The notes beneath the pieces were generated by a model. That model was not told where the DNA came from, did no database searches, and saw only the letters and a program-made list of their open reading frames with translations. From Chloroflexota bacterium (GTDB taxonomy: Bacteria; Chloroflexota; Anaerolineae; Promineifilales; Promineifilaceae), in the NCBI GenBank assembly GCA_024223125.1, contig JAAEOP010000207.1, forward strand, positions 1-45,405: a stretch of DNA of 45,405 bases, given 5' to 3'. The number at the start of each line of letters is the position of its first letter. The first letter of the stretch is position 1. Positions 33,341 to 41,657 of this stretch are shown here, one piece after another. Made by a program: the position numbers and the translations under genes.

Positions 33341-35023
33341 GTGGCACATCAACTCAACAAATACAGTTCACGAATTACCCAGATAAAATCGCAGGGGGCG
33401 TCGCAGGCGATGTTGTATGCCACTGGCTTGCAGCCGGCCGATATGGAGAAAGCGCAAGTCGGTATTGCCAGCATGTGGTACGAGGGTAATTCATGTAACA
33501 TGCACCTGAATGATCTGGCAGCCAAAGTGAAGGAAGGGGTAGAAGTTAACGGTCTGGTAGGAATGCGCTTTAATACGATTGGCGTCAGCGATGGCATTAG
33601 CATGGGCACGGACGGCATGAGCTATTCCCTACAATCCCGCGACCTGATTGCCGACTCGATTGAAACGGTGGTTTCCGCTCAATGGTATGATGCTGTCATT
33701 GCCCTACCCGGCTGCGACAAAAATATGCCTGGCAGTGTTATGGCGATGGCGCGGTTAAACCGGCCGGCAATCATGGTGTATGGGGGTACGATTAAAGCGG
33801 GTTGTACGGCCGCCCATCCCAAGCTAGATATTGTGTCTGCCTTTCAAAGTTATGGGGAATATGTGGCCGGTAAAATGAGCAACGAGGAACGGCAGGAAAT
33901 TGTAGAGCATAGCTGCCCTGGCGCCGGCGCCTGCGGCGGTATGTACACGGCTAACACGATGGCCTCTGCTATTGAAGCATTGGGGATGAGCCTGCCTTAC
34001 AGTTCCTCCTACCCGGCCGAATCGCAAGAAAAGCTGGCCGAATGTATCCAGGTGGGGGCGACCATACGGAAGATGTTGGAGCAAGACATTAAGCCGCGAG
34101 ATATTATGACGCGGGTAGCCTTTGAAAACGCAATGGTGGTGGTGATGGCTTTAGGCGGCAGTACCAACGCGGTTTTGCATCTGATCGCTATGGCTCGCGC
34201 AGTAGATATTGATTTGACGATTGATGATTTTCAGGCAGTCAGTGACCGGGTGCCGTTTTTGACCGATTTGAAACCGAGCGGGCAGTATGTGATGGAAGAT
34301 TTACATGCGGTGGGGGGCGTTCCGGCGGTGATGAAGCTGCTGTTAGAGCAGGATTTGCTGAATGGTGATTGCCTGACGGTGACAGGGCAGACGGTGGCCG
34401 AGAATTTGGCAAATGTGCCAGAATTGAAAGAAGGGCAGGCAGTGGTACGGCCGTTAACCAATCCCATCAAAGCTACCGGCCACATTCAAATCTTACGCGG
34501 CAATCTAGCTCCAGAGGGGGGTGTAGCCAAAATTACGGGCAAGGAAGGCCTGGTTTTTAACGGCACGGCTAACGTCTTTGATTCGGAAGAGGAGATGTTA
34601 GCGGCGCTTGAAGAAGGCAACATCCAGAAAGGGGATGTGATTGTCATTCGTTTTGAAGGGCCAAAGGGCGGCCCCGGTATGCCGGAGATGTTAACGCCAA
34701 CAAGCGCCATTATGGGGGCTGGTTTGGGTAAGGACGTGGCACTGTTGACCGACGGCCGTTTCTCCGGCGGCAGTCATGGGTTTATTGTCGGGCACATTAC
34801 CCCAGAAGCGCAGGCAGGCGGCCCTATTGCCCTGGTGCAAAACGGCGATCAGATTACGATTGACGCCGATAACAACACGTTGGATGTGAATATTTCTGCT
34901 GAAGAATTAGTCGGCCGTCGGGAAGCGTGGGCAGCGCCGCCATATAAAGCCACACGGGGGACGTTGTATAAGTACATCAAGAATGTAAAGTCGGCATCGG
35001 AAGGGTGTGTGACAGACGAGTAG
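33341..35023 (+). CDS. ilvD: Dihydroxyacid dehydratase
   Basis: 560 residues; the Fe-S enzyme that dehydrates dihydroxyisovalerate and dihydroxymethylvalerate, the last shared step before transamination. Cluster and metal motifs are [20 protein letters not shown] and [40 protein letters not shown] is the C-terminal hallmark. The start is GTG 33341, with AGGAG six bases upstream. Last gene of the ilv-leu cluster. An ilvE aminotransferase is not in the window. Confidence 0.97.
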   Translation: MAHQLNKYSSRITQIKSQGASQAMLYATGLQPADMEKAQVGIASMWYEGNSCNMHLNDLAAKVKEGVEVNGLVGMRFNTIGVSDGISMGTDGMSYSLQSRDLIADSIETVVSAQWYDAVIALPGCDKNMPGSVMAMARLNRPAIMVYGGTIKAGCTAAHPKLDIVSAFQSYGEYVAGKMSNEERQEIVEHSCPGAGACGGMYTANTMASAIEALGMSLPYSSSYPAESQEKLAECIQVGATIRKMLEQDIKPRDIMTRVAFENAMVVVMALGGSTNAVLHLIAMARAVDIDLTIDDFQAVSDRVPFLTDLKPSGQYVMEDLHAVGGVPAVMKLLLEQDLLNGDCLTVTGQTVAENLANVPELKEGQAVVRPLTNPIKATGHIQILRGNLAPEGGVAKITGKEGLVFNGTANVFDSEEEMLAALEEGNIQKGDVIVIRFEGPKGGPGMPEMLTPTSAIMGAGLGKDVALLTDGRFSGGSHGFIVGHITPEAQAGGPIALVQNGDQITIDADNNTLDVNISAEELVGRREAWAAPPYKATRGTLYKYIKNVKSASEGCVTDE

Positions 35024-35029
35024 AGGAAT

Positions 35030-35308
35030 TGACAATGTAATTGTAAGTGGGTGATGATGGAGTGGGAGACGGCCGTGTCATCCCCGGCAATCATTTGCAA
35101 CACAATCTGGTAATAATGATGCCACAACAACGTATATTGGCTGGGCGTTTCTGCGTTTGCCAATGCAGCATCCATCTGCGAAACAGCTTCCCACAATCCG
35201 GCCCAACCCCCCTGCACAGTCATTTGTATATTTTTTATCATGTTCGAGGTCTGTATCAAGAAGGGAACCGCATACTGGACAGGATCCCCTAAAATTGATC
35301 ACCCTCAT
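35030..35308 (-). pseudogene. Unrecognised minus-strand fragment with a zinc-ribbon-like start
   Basis: The minus strand starts with SCPVCGSLLDTDLEHDKKYT and, after an apparent frameshift, reads QMTVQGGWAGLWEAVSQMDA, ANAETPSQYTLLWHHYYQIV, LQMIAGDDTAVSHSIITHLQ, then runs antisense into ilvD. The composition looks protein-like, but the frame change and the run-in suggest a fragment. Family unknown. Confidence 0.3.
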
Positions 35309-35405
35309 TGAAAGTATGTTAGCTATAGAACAGAAAAATCGTCCCTCCCCGATGCGGCAGGTGGCTGTTACTCTGGAAGCAATACGCAGTGACGGCCGTG
35401 ATTAA
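35292..35405 (+). pseudogene. C-terminal tail of a Ser/Thr protein kinase
   Basis: KLITLIESMLAIEQKNRPSP, MRQVAVTLEAIRSDGRD and TAA 35405. This is the end of a Hanks-type kinase domain (subdomain XI, ESML...NRPS). Everything before it is missing. From 35406 to 35615 I see AT-rich DNA with no gene. Confidence 0.6.
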
Positions 35406-35615
35406 ATATCTGTTCTGCAATCTGCGGTCATCTATTGTAAAAAAACGTTAGTTTTTCGTTAGGGCAATTGTAAGAGGCTATTCCTAAACTCAGAGTATCC
35501 AAGATTTATGAAGAAGTTTATTTTGGTTTAACAACTCATCCGCATCTGAATAATTTATAGAAATTCAGAATTATCTCCAAAGATGTCGGAGGAGAAAGGA
35601 AGAAAGGCAGAAATC

Positions 35616-36263
35616 ATGGTATCTCAATCCATCTTCACACCACAACAATATAATACCCTACAAGCTTATGATTGCTTAAAACGACTCTTGGATTATGTCC
35701 TGGTTGTTCCCGTACTGCTGTTTACCTGGCCGTTATTTGCAGTTCTGGCACTGGCCGTTAAGCTGGACTCTCCTGGCCCGATAATTTATCGGCGGCGGGT
35801 ATTGGGGCACAACGGCCGAGTCTTTAACGCCTATAAATTCCGCACCATGCACATCAATGGGAATGAGATTCTGGCAAACAACCCTGCCCTCAAAGCTGAA
35901 CTCGACAATAATTACAAATTGAAAAACGACCCCCGCATTACCCACGTAGGTAACTTCTTACGCAAATATAGCCTGGATGAACTGCCGCAACTGTTTAATG
36001 TCTTGTTTCGGGATATGTCATTGATTGGCCCACGCATTATTGCTCCCGAAGAAATTGTCAAGTACGGTAACAATGGCCCTAATCTGTTGACAGTTATGCC
36101 CGGCATGACCGGTTTATGGCAGGTAAGCGGCCGTTCCAACACCACTTACGATGAACGAGTAAACCTGGATATGCACTACATTTATAACTGGTCGGTCTGG
36201 ATGGACTTAAAAATTCTTTTCCGAACAATTCCCACTGTCTTAAAGGGTGACGGCGCTTACTAA
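35616..36263 (+). CDS. Polyprenyl-phosphate sugar-1-phosphate transferase
   Basis: About 215 residues of the bacterial sugar transferase family that loads the first sugar phosphate onto undecaprenyl phosphate for polysaccharide or glycoprotein synthesis. One membrane helix ([20 protein letters not shown]) is followed by the catalytic domain with [43 protein letters not shown] and [12 protein letters not shown] prefer ATG 35616 because AAAGG lies eight bases upstream; ATG 35583 would add 11 residues. It is followed by a strong terminator and stands alone, without other polysaccharide genes. Confidence 0.9.
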   Translation: MVSQSIFTPQQYNTLQAYDCLKRLLDYVLVVPVLLFTWPLFAVLALAVKLDSPGPIIYRRRVLGHNGRVFNAYKFRTMHINGNEILANNPALKAELDNNYKLKNDPRITHVGNFLRKYSLDELPQLFNVLFRDMSLIGPRIIAPEEIVKYGNNGPNLLTVMPGMTGLWQVSGRSNTTYDERVNLDMHYIYNWSVWMDLKILFRTIPTVLKGDGAY

Positions 36264-36284
36264 AAACAATTTTCAACACACAAG

Positions 36285-36320
36285 AAGCGGCTGCCAACAA
36301 AATTGGTAGCCGCTTTTTTT
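36285..36320 (+). terminator. Intrinsic terminator after the sugar transferase
   Basis: AAGCGGCTGCCAA and TTGGTAGCCGCTT (one G-T pair) form a 13-bp stem followed by seven T's, 22 bases after the stop codon. Confidence 0.9.
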
Positions 36321-36334
36321 ATTTCTTGCATCAG

Positions 36335-36371
36335 TAAAAAAAGCGCCTCAACCGTTTGGTTGAGGCGCTTT
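36335..36371 (-). terminator. Intrinsic terminator after rpsU
   Basis: Read on the minus strand, AAAGCGCCTCAACC, loop AAAC, GGTTGAGGCGCTTT and then a T-run (A's at 36335-36341 on the plus strand). A perfect 14-bp stem 17 bases after the rpsU stop. Confidence 0.92.
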
Positions 36372-36387
36372 CGTTTAGGAGATCATA

Positions 36388-36585
36388 TTATCGTCGTCTT
36401 GTTCTTTGAACTTTACGCTGACGGCGAATTGCCTTTTTCTTCTCAATACGCTTGAGTTCGCTTCTAGAAACATACCAGCGTTTCCGGCGCACATCGGTTA
36501 AGATGCGGCTTTTCACGACAGATTTTTTAAAGCGACGAAACATCTGTTCCTGTGTTTCGTTGGATCGTAATTCAACTTTTGGCAG
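36388..36585 (-). CDS. rpsU: 30S ribosomal protein bS21
   Basis: A small, very basic protein of the 30S platform (VELRSNETQEQMFRRFKKSV, VRRKRWYVSRSELKRIEKKK, then an Arg-rich tail). It was probably originally annotated from GTG 36594 (68 residues). That GTG lies inside AAGGGGGTGA, a near-perfect extended Shine-Dalgarno. The in-frame CTG at 36585, eight bases after GGGGG, is the better placed start, giving 65 residues. ATA at 36588 is a less likely alternative. The gene stands alone with its own terminator. Confidence 0.88.
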   Translation of the reverse strand: MPKVELRSNETQEQMFRRFKKSVVKSRILTDVRRKRWYVSRSELKRIEKKKAIRRQRKVQRTRRR

Positions 36586-36667
36586 TATTCTCACCCCCTT
36601 GGGTTAAGTTTAATCTTTTCATCATAACCATTTATACCGTGACTTCCAATTTTTGACCACCTAACTA

Positions 36668-37327
36668 TCACGAAAGGGATAGAAAATCTCGCCCTTGCAA
36701 ACGATCTGTTATTTTGTGCCAGATCAGGTCTACCTGCTCGTCATAACGCACATAATCCAAGTTATCTGTATCAATCGTTAAAACGGGGCTTAATGTGAAG
36801 CTGGCAATCCAGGCATCATATAAATCGTTTAATTGGGACAGATAACTGTCGGCTATATTTTGTTCATAATCTCGGCCGCGCTGCCCGATGCGACGGTGCA
36901 GGGTAGGCACAGAAGCCCGCAGGTAAATGACCAGATGGGGTGGTTGTAGTAAGGTGGACATCGTCTGGTACAGTTCATAGTAGCAGCGCCAATCACGCTC
37001 ACTCATGTTGCCCTGTTGGTAAAGGTTACGGGCAAAAATCTCGGCATCTTCATAGACGCTGCGGTCTTGAATGATGGAGTTGTTGTGCAAGAGCAAATCG
37101 TGATGCTGGCGCAAACGACGGGAGAGGAAAAACACTTGTGACTGAAAACTCCAACGGCGCATTTCCTGATAAAAGTCACTCAGGTAGGGGTTTTCAGTCA
37201 CTGCTTCAAAAACAGGGTCCCAACCGTTTCTTTCTGTAAGCAAACTGACTAAGGTGGATTTACCTACGCCAATGTTGCCAGCTATAGTAATAAAATATTT
37301 TGTCATGGATGGTTTGGCGACAGTCAT
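36668..37327 (-). CDS. Deoxynucleoside kinase
   Basis: About 219 residues of the dNK/dGK/dCK-type family that phosphorylates deoxynucleosides for salvage. P-loop ITIAGNIGVGKSTL (Gly17 to Ser24), VTENPYLSDFY, the DRS motif in IIQDRSVYEDAEIFARNLY, and the lid region RRIGQRGRDYEQ. I chose ATG 37327, just after a hairpin and with GGAT upstream; ATG 37306 (MTKYFITI) is an alternative. Confidence 0.9.
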   Translation of the reverse strand: MTVAKPSMTKYFITIAGNIGVGKSTLVSLLTERNGWDPVFEAVTENPYLSDFYQEMRRWSFQSQVFFLSRRLRQHHDLLLHNNSIIQDRSVYEDAEIFARNLYQQGNMSERDWRCYYELYQTMSTLLQPPHLVIYLRASVPTLHRRIGQRGRDYEQNIADSYLSQLNDLYDAWIASFTLSPVLTIDTDNLDYVRYDEQVDLIWHKITDRLQGRDFLSLS

Positions 37328-37342
37328 CGTTTGATCCAGACT

Positions 37343-37391
37343 GTAGCACAAACTGTTAGTTTGATCGGCGCAAACTAACAGTTTGTGCTAC
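37343..37391. repeat. Perfect 21-bp hairpin upstream of the deoxynucleoside kinase
   Basis: GTAGCACAAACTGTTAGTTTG (37343-37363), split for display as GTAGCACAAACT + GTTAGTTTG, pairs without mismatch with its complement at 37371-37391. The loop is ATCGGCG. No T-run on either side. It lies 16 bases before the kinase start. Confidence 0.9.
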
Positions 37392-37423
37392 GAGTGGACG
37401 AAGGGATGACCATCCCCGATGGT

Positions 37424-38833
37424 TTAGTCGGCCAAATCGGCGGCCGTCTCTAATTCGGTTTCTTTGGCGGCTTGCAACGGCCGTGTTCGATGCTGCTTTA
37501 TTATCGTCGTTACCCCATTGACAATCTCGCGTGTGTCCTGAATTTTCAACTGATCAAACAGGAATTCAAACTGCTCTTGCAGCACGGCTCCAATTTTTAT
37601 CTGGTCTGCTTGGAGCAAATCCCACCACTGTTTTTTGAGCGGGCCAAATGCCTTTTTACGAGTGGAGTAGAAGAATTGTTCTTCGCTTTTGCCTTCTTTC
37701 CATTCCTGTTTTTTGTTAGCTAAAATGTAATCGTAAGCGGCCGTCACAATCTCCTGAGGCGCATGATCGTAGATCATGTTTTGAAAGCCAGTTGCCAGAT
37801 GAATTTCAACCGTGCCTATTTCTGGGAATTTATGGAACGCTTCGGCTGGTAGTGTAGACGCGCCATGCTGCACAGCCCCGCCGATATTATAGTCGTCACG
37901 GGCTGCCCGACTTAGATCATGCAATGTATTGAAATCTACTTTTACCTGAGCCAGCGTGCCATCGGACATCACAACGCCGCCATGGCTGGTTCCGGTCTGC
38001 ACTGAAATTTTGGAGATGCCTTGAATATCTCCACATTCGCGCCGGTATCCCTGCATGAACGCATGTAATTCGGCAACGGTTGAGTTTTTATGCCCGACCT
38101 CGCCAATTTCGCCGCCGAGTGAAATTGTGATTCCTTCCGGTTCAATCTGGCGAGCAAATTTTGTCAACTCGGCGCTAAGTGTGTAATTGATCCGCTGTTG
38201 TTCGTCCAATGTATCAAAGCTGAGGTCTACTAATGTGGAGGTATCTATATCAATGTTATAGAATCCGGCCGCAACCGCTTCTTGCATCAATTCTTTAACC
38301 GCATTCACTTCTTTTTCGGGGTCGGCTTTATACCCTTTGGGGGATACTTGGAAATGATCGCCCTGGATAAAAAGCGGGCCATGGAAGCCTTCTTTGATGG
38401 CTGCGCCAATGAGAGAGGCGACGTATTCTGACGGCCGTTGACCCGTATACCCAATTTCTGATCGGGCAATTTCCAACAGCAGAGCGCCAGCATTGTATTT
38501 ATTAGCGGCCCGGAAAATGGCGCGAGAGGTATTGAAGTTCATACCACGCACGTTTATGGCTGGCACAGTGAAGGTATGGGGCACATCGCCACAGCCGATA
38601 GCCATATACAGTTCATGGATAGAGGCGGGATAAATGCCCAATTGTTGTCCGGTTTCCCACAACAGCCAGCGAGCGGTATCGCGGGCTAATCCTTCTGCAA
38701 ACACGGCCGTGTACACAACCCCATCTACTTTTTCTTGCAACAAGGCTTCATCTACGACAGTCACGTCGTCCCCTTCTACCTGCAAAGCGCCGGCTACATG
38801 TTTCCATAACTCATCTAATGATTTAGCTTGCAT
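37424..38833 (-). CDS. Class II (zinc) fructose/tagatose-bisphosphate aldolase family protein
   Basis: 469 residues, longer than the usual 300-350. It has TVPAINVRGMNFNTSRAIFR, GPLFIQGDHFQVSPKGYKAD (catalytic Asp, zinc His), GGEIGEVGHKNSTV, QTGTSHGGVVMSDGT and YNIGGAVQHGASTL (metal and phosphate sites). About 60 extra N-terminal residues and a long C-terminal extension are present. It would split fructose- or tagatose-1,6-bisphosphate, which fits the two PFK genes divergent from it. AAGGAG precedes ATG 38833. The exact sugar is unsure. A weak promoter candidate (TTGGCA at 38931-38936, TAAGAT at 38909-38914, minus strand) lies upstream. Confidence 0.85.
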   Translation of the reverse strand: MQAKSLDELWKHVAGALQVEGDDVTVVDEALLQEKVDGVVYTAVFAEGLARDTARWLLWETGQQLGIYPASIHELYMAIGCGDVPHTFTVPAINVRGMNFNTSRAIFRAANKYNAGALLLEIARSEIGYTGQRPSEYVASLIGAAIKEGFHGPLFIQGDHFQVSPKGYKADPEKEVNAVKELMQEAVAAGFYNIDIDTSTLVDLSFDTLDEQQRINYTLSAELTKFARQIEPEGITISLGGEIGEVGHKNSTVAELHAFMQGYRRECGDIQGISKISVQTGTSHGGVVMSDGTLAQVKVDFNTLHDLSRAARDDYNIGGAVQHGASTLPAEAFHKFPEIGTVEIHLATGFQNMIYDHAPQEIVTAAYDYILANKKQEWKEGKSEEQFFYSTRKKAFGPLKKQWWDLLQADQIKIGAVLQEQFEFLFDQLKIQDTREIVNGVTTIIKQHRTRPLQAAKETELETAADLAD

Positions 38834-38852
38834 TTGTTTTACTCCTTGTAAA

Positions 38853-38912
38853 TTGTGATAGGTGACTGGTGGCTAGTGATTGGTTGCTTGTACCAGCTAC
38901 CAGCGCCTATCT
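38853..38912. repeat. CCAACCACC-family hairpin upstream of the aldolase
   Basis: GATAGGTGACTGGTGGCTAG and TACCAGCTACCAGCGCCTAT are imperfect inverted arms around TTGCTTG. On the minus strand it comes directly before the aldolase Shine-Dalgarno sequence (AAGGAG). The 38913-39070 remainder of the divergent spacer holds no other feature I can support. Confidence 0.75.
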
Positions 38913-39070
38913 TATCCTTGCTGGCATAATTGCCAACAGTTGCAATTGACGGGTATGGTCACGATGATTGTCACATAATAATCTTGTTGGACAAAAATGC
39001 CCAAATATCATAGCTGAATAGCGGACAACTTATCAAGATGTCAATTCTGGAATTTCGGGATATAGTGAAT

Positions 39071-39204
39071 AAATATTGTGACTATACGGGTCATTCCCCC
39101 ACCTTCGTGAGGGCAGGCTCTGCAAAGGCAGAAATCCACACACCTGGATACCCGCCTTCGCGGGTATGACAGTTGAGAAACACCTATATAGTCACCAAAT
39201 ATTT
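39071..39204. mobile_element. MITE-like element with REP core upstream of the fused PFK
   Basis: AAATATTGTGACTATA (39071-39086) and TATAGTCACCAAATATTT (39187-39204) are inverted ends that differ by a two-base gap. They enclose the widespread palindromic repeat GGATACCCGCCTTCGCGGGT (39146-39165) plus a second Gly-free arm (CACCTTCGTGAGGGCAGG). No coding capacity. It ends 33 bases before the PFK start codon, so it forms part of its leader or promoter. Confidence 0.65.
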
Positions 39205-39236
39205 ACGGCCGTGACAATGATAAGGAGCAATAACTT

Positions 39237-41471
39237 GTGAAACGAATTGGTGTATTTACCAGCGGCGGCGACGCGCCTGGTATGAATGCGGCCGTGCGGG
39301 CTGTAGTTCGCATGGCCTTGCATCGGGGTGTAGACGTTTACGCCATTTATGAAGGGTATCAAGGTCTTGTAGATGGCGGCGGCCGTATCCGACCCATCGG
39401 TTGGAATGACGTCGGCGGCATGATGCACCAGGGGGGAACCATCATCGGTTCAGCCCGCTGCCAAGAATTCAGAGAGCGTGACGGCCGTTTACAAGCCGCC
39501 CACAACATAATCAGCGCCCAAATCGAAGGGCTAATTATTATTGGCGGGGATGGCAGCCTGACCGGCGCCAATGTTCTCTATGAAGAGTGGCCTGACCTGA
39601 TAAACGAATTGGTCGCCAATGGGCAAATAAGCCGGGAAACGGCCGACCAATACCCCTCACTGCGAATTGTGGGATTGATCGGTTCCATTGATAACGACAT
39701 GTACGGCTCCGATGTAACGATTGGGGCGGATACCTCTTTACATCGCATCGTGGACGCGATTGACGCCATCACCAGTACGGCCGCCAGTCACCAGCGCAGT
39801 TTTGTTGTGGAAGTGATGGGGCGTAACTGCGGCTATCTGGCCCTGATGGGCGCTTTAGCCTCCGGCGCCGATTGGGTCCTCATTCCCGAAAATCCACCCA
39901 ACCTGGACGATTGGGAAAGCAAAATGTGTGAAGTTTTGAAAACAGGACGCGAAATGGGCCGCCGGGATAGTATTGTGGTTGTAGCTGAAGGAGCCAGAGA
40001 CCGGCAGGGCAATCCCATTACTGGCCAATACATCAAACAGGTACTGGAGGAACGGTTAGAGGAAGACACGCGCATTACGGTGTTGGGACATGTACAACGC
40101 GGCGGCTCACCCAGCGCCTTTGACCGCAATTTGAGCACCTTGTTGGGAGCGGCGGCCGTAGATGAAATCCTCAAAGAACAGTCAAACCCCGAACCGATTG
40201 TAATGGGAATTCGCGGCAATAAAATCTCAGGCACACCCTTGCGTGAATGTCTGCAAAAAACAGCGGCCGTTACTGCGGCCGTAAACAATCAAACCTTTGC
40301 TAAAGCGATGACCTTGCGGGGGAAAAGTTTTCAAACTTCGTTTGCTACCGTGCGTACATTGATACGCTCCATGCCCCACGAACCCAAACCCGGCCAACGC
40401 CGCTTACGGATAGGGGTGATGAATGCCGGGGGGCCGGCGGCCGGCATGAACACGGCCGTGCGTGCGGCCGTGCGTCTAGGCATAGACAAAGGCCACATCA
40501 TGTTAGGCATCAAAAATGGTTTTCAGGGGTTGATTGATGAAGAAATAGATGAACTGGAGTGGATGAGCGTCGGTGGTTGGGCTTCCAGGGGCGGGGCAGA
40601 ATTAGGCACAAACCGTACCGTCCCCCAGGGCAGCGACTTTTATAAGATTGCCCGCAACTTAGAAAAACATCAGATTGAAGGCATCATTCTTATCGGCGGT
40701 TGGCCTGGTTACATGGCCGCTCTGTCCATTTTGCAAAATCGGCTCAATTACCCGGCTTTCAACATTCCCTTCTTCTGTGTGCCGACAACAATCAATAACA
40801 ATTTGCCGGGAACAGAATTGAGCATTGGCGCTGATACAGCCCTGAACAATATTATTGAAGCGTTAGATAAAATCAAGGAATCGGCCGTGGCTTCCCGCCG
40901 GGTGTTTGTGGTAGAAGTGATGGGGCGATATTGTGGCTATCTGGCTTTGATGAGCGCTTTAGGCAGTGGCGCCGAACGTGTCTATTTGCGGGAAGAAGGG
41001 GTGACTGCCCATGATTTGATGGCTGATGTGGAACAGCTCATAACTGGCTTTAAGCGAGGCAAGCGGCTAGGCGTCATGATTCGCAACGAAAATGTGAACG
41101 ACGTGTATACAACCAGCTTTATGAGCGCCATGTTTGAAGAAGAAGGAGGCGACCTTTTTGATGTGCGTCAGGCCATATTAGGTCATTTACAACAAGGTGG
41201 CAGCCCTTCCCCCTTTGACCGAATCATTGCTACCCGATTGGCAGTGGAAGCGCTCACCTTTATGGAAGAACAAATTGGGCAGCCCGAACCGACAAGCGCC
41301 TGCATTGGTCAGGTCGGCAGCCAACTACGCCTGACAAATCTGGAAGATATTCCTCGCCTCGTGGATATGGATAACCAACGGCCGAAACAACAATGGTGGT
41401 TAGATTTAAGACCCATTGCCAAAATTTTGGCCCAGCCAGCGCCTAATGAGCAGGGTGAGTTGGGAGATTAG
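39237..41471 (+). CDS. pfkA: 6-phosphofructokinase, fused two-domain, ATP type
   Basis: 744 residues made of two PFK domains in tandem. The N-terminal half (1-375) is catalytic: SGGDAPGMNAAVRAV, IIIGGDGSLTGAN (Gly at the ATP/PPi-deciding site) and LIGSIDNDMYGSDVTIGAD (catalytic Asp). The C-terminal half (390-740) keeps the fold but has IGGWPG for GGDG and TINNNLPGTELSIGAD (residues 518 on) where the catalytic Asp is Asn, so it is likely regulatory. This is the eukaryotic PFK design. Start GTG 39237 has AAGGAG nine bases upstream. It commits glucose carbon to glycolysis. The TAG stop lies in a GGAGATTAGGGGATTGG repeat. Confidence 0.93.
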   Translation: MKRIGVFTSGGDAPGMNAAVRAVVRMALHRGVDVYAIYEGYQGLVDGGGRIRPIGWNDVGGMMHQGGTIIGSARCQEFRERDGRLQAAHNIISAQIEGLIIIGGDGSLTGANVLYEEWPDLINELVANGQISRETADQYPSLRIVGLIGSIDNDMYGSDVTIGADTSLHRIVDAIDAITSTAASHQRSFVVEVMGRNCGYLALMGALASGADWVLIPENPPNLDDWESKMCEVLKTGREMGRRDSIVVVAEGARDRQGNPITGQYIKQVLEERLEEDTRITVLGHVQRGGSPSAFDRNLSTLLGAAAVDEILKEQSNPEPIVMGIRGNKISGTPLRECLQKTAAVTAAVNNQTFAKAMTLRGKSFQTSFATVRTLIRSMPHEPKPGQRRLRIGVMNAGGPAAGMNTAVRAAVRLGIDKGHIMLGIKNGFQGLIDEEIDELEWMSVGGWASRGGAELGTNRTVPQGSDFYKIARNLEKHQIEGIILIGGWPGYMAALSILQNRLNYPAFNIPFFCVPTTINNNLPGTELSIGADTALNNIIEALDKIKESAVASRRVFVVEVMGRYCGYLALMSALGSGAERVYLREEGVTAHDLMADVEQLITGFKRGKRLGVMIRNENVNDVYTTSFMSAMFEEEGGDLFDVRQAILGHLQQGGSPSPFDRIIATRLAVEALTFMEEQIGQPEPTSACIGQVGSQLRLTNLEDIPRLVDMDNQRPKQQWWLDLRPIAKILAQPAPNEQGELGD

Positions 41472-41495
41472 GGGATTGGGAAATTTAGGCATAAG

Positions 41496-41595
41496 GCCAA
41501 TTCCAGAAAATAATGATCCCGAATTGATGCTATTTCGGGAATTGGCTGGAGGCTTTTTCAAAACGGGTAGGATCATTTAATTTTTGAAAAAGCCT
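41496..41595 (+). promoter_or_regulatory. Two hairpins between the PFK genes
   Basis: GCCAATTCC (41496-41504) pairs with GGAATTGGC (41538-41546), extended by GAAA/TTTC after one mismatch. AGGCTTTTTCAAAA (41550-41563) pairs perfectly over 14 bp with 41582-41595. The second has T's only in its arms. They may terminate the first PFK transcript or control the second. Confidence 0.6.
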
Positions 41596-41657
41596 AATCC
41601 AAAACCTGATCAATTTATTTTACAATTGGAGATTTTTAATAGAATGGAGTAAAAACA

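Noticed and set aside
34849..35029. Minus-strand gene extending antisense into ilvD
   Set aside because: The part inside ilvD is a shadow frame with low-complexity residues; only the portion outside ilvD looks protein-like.
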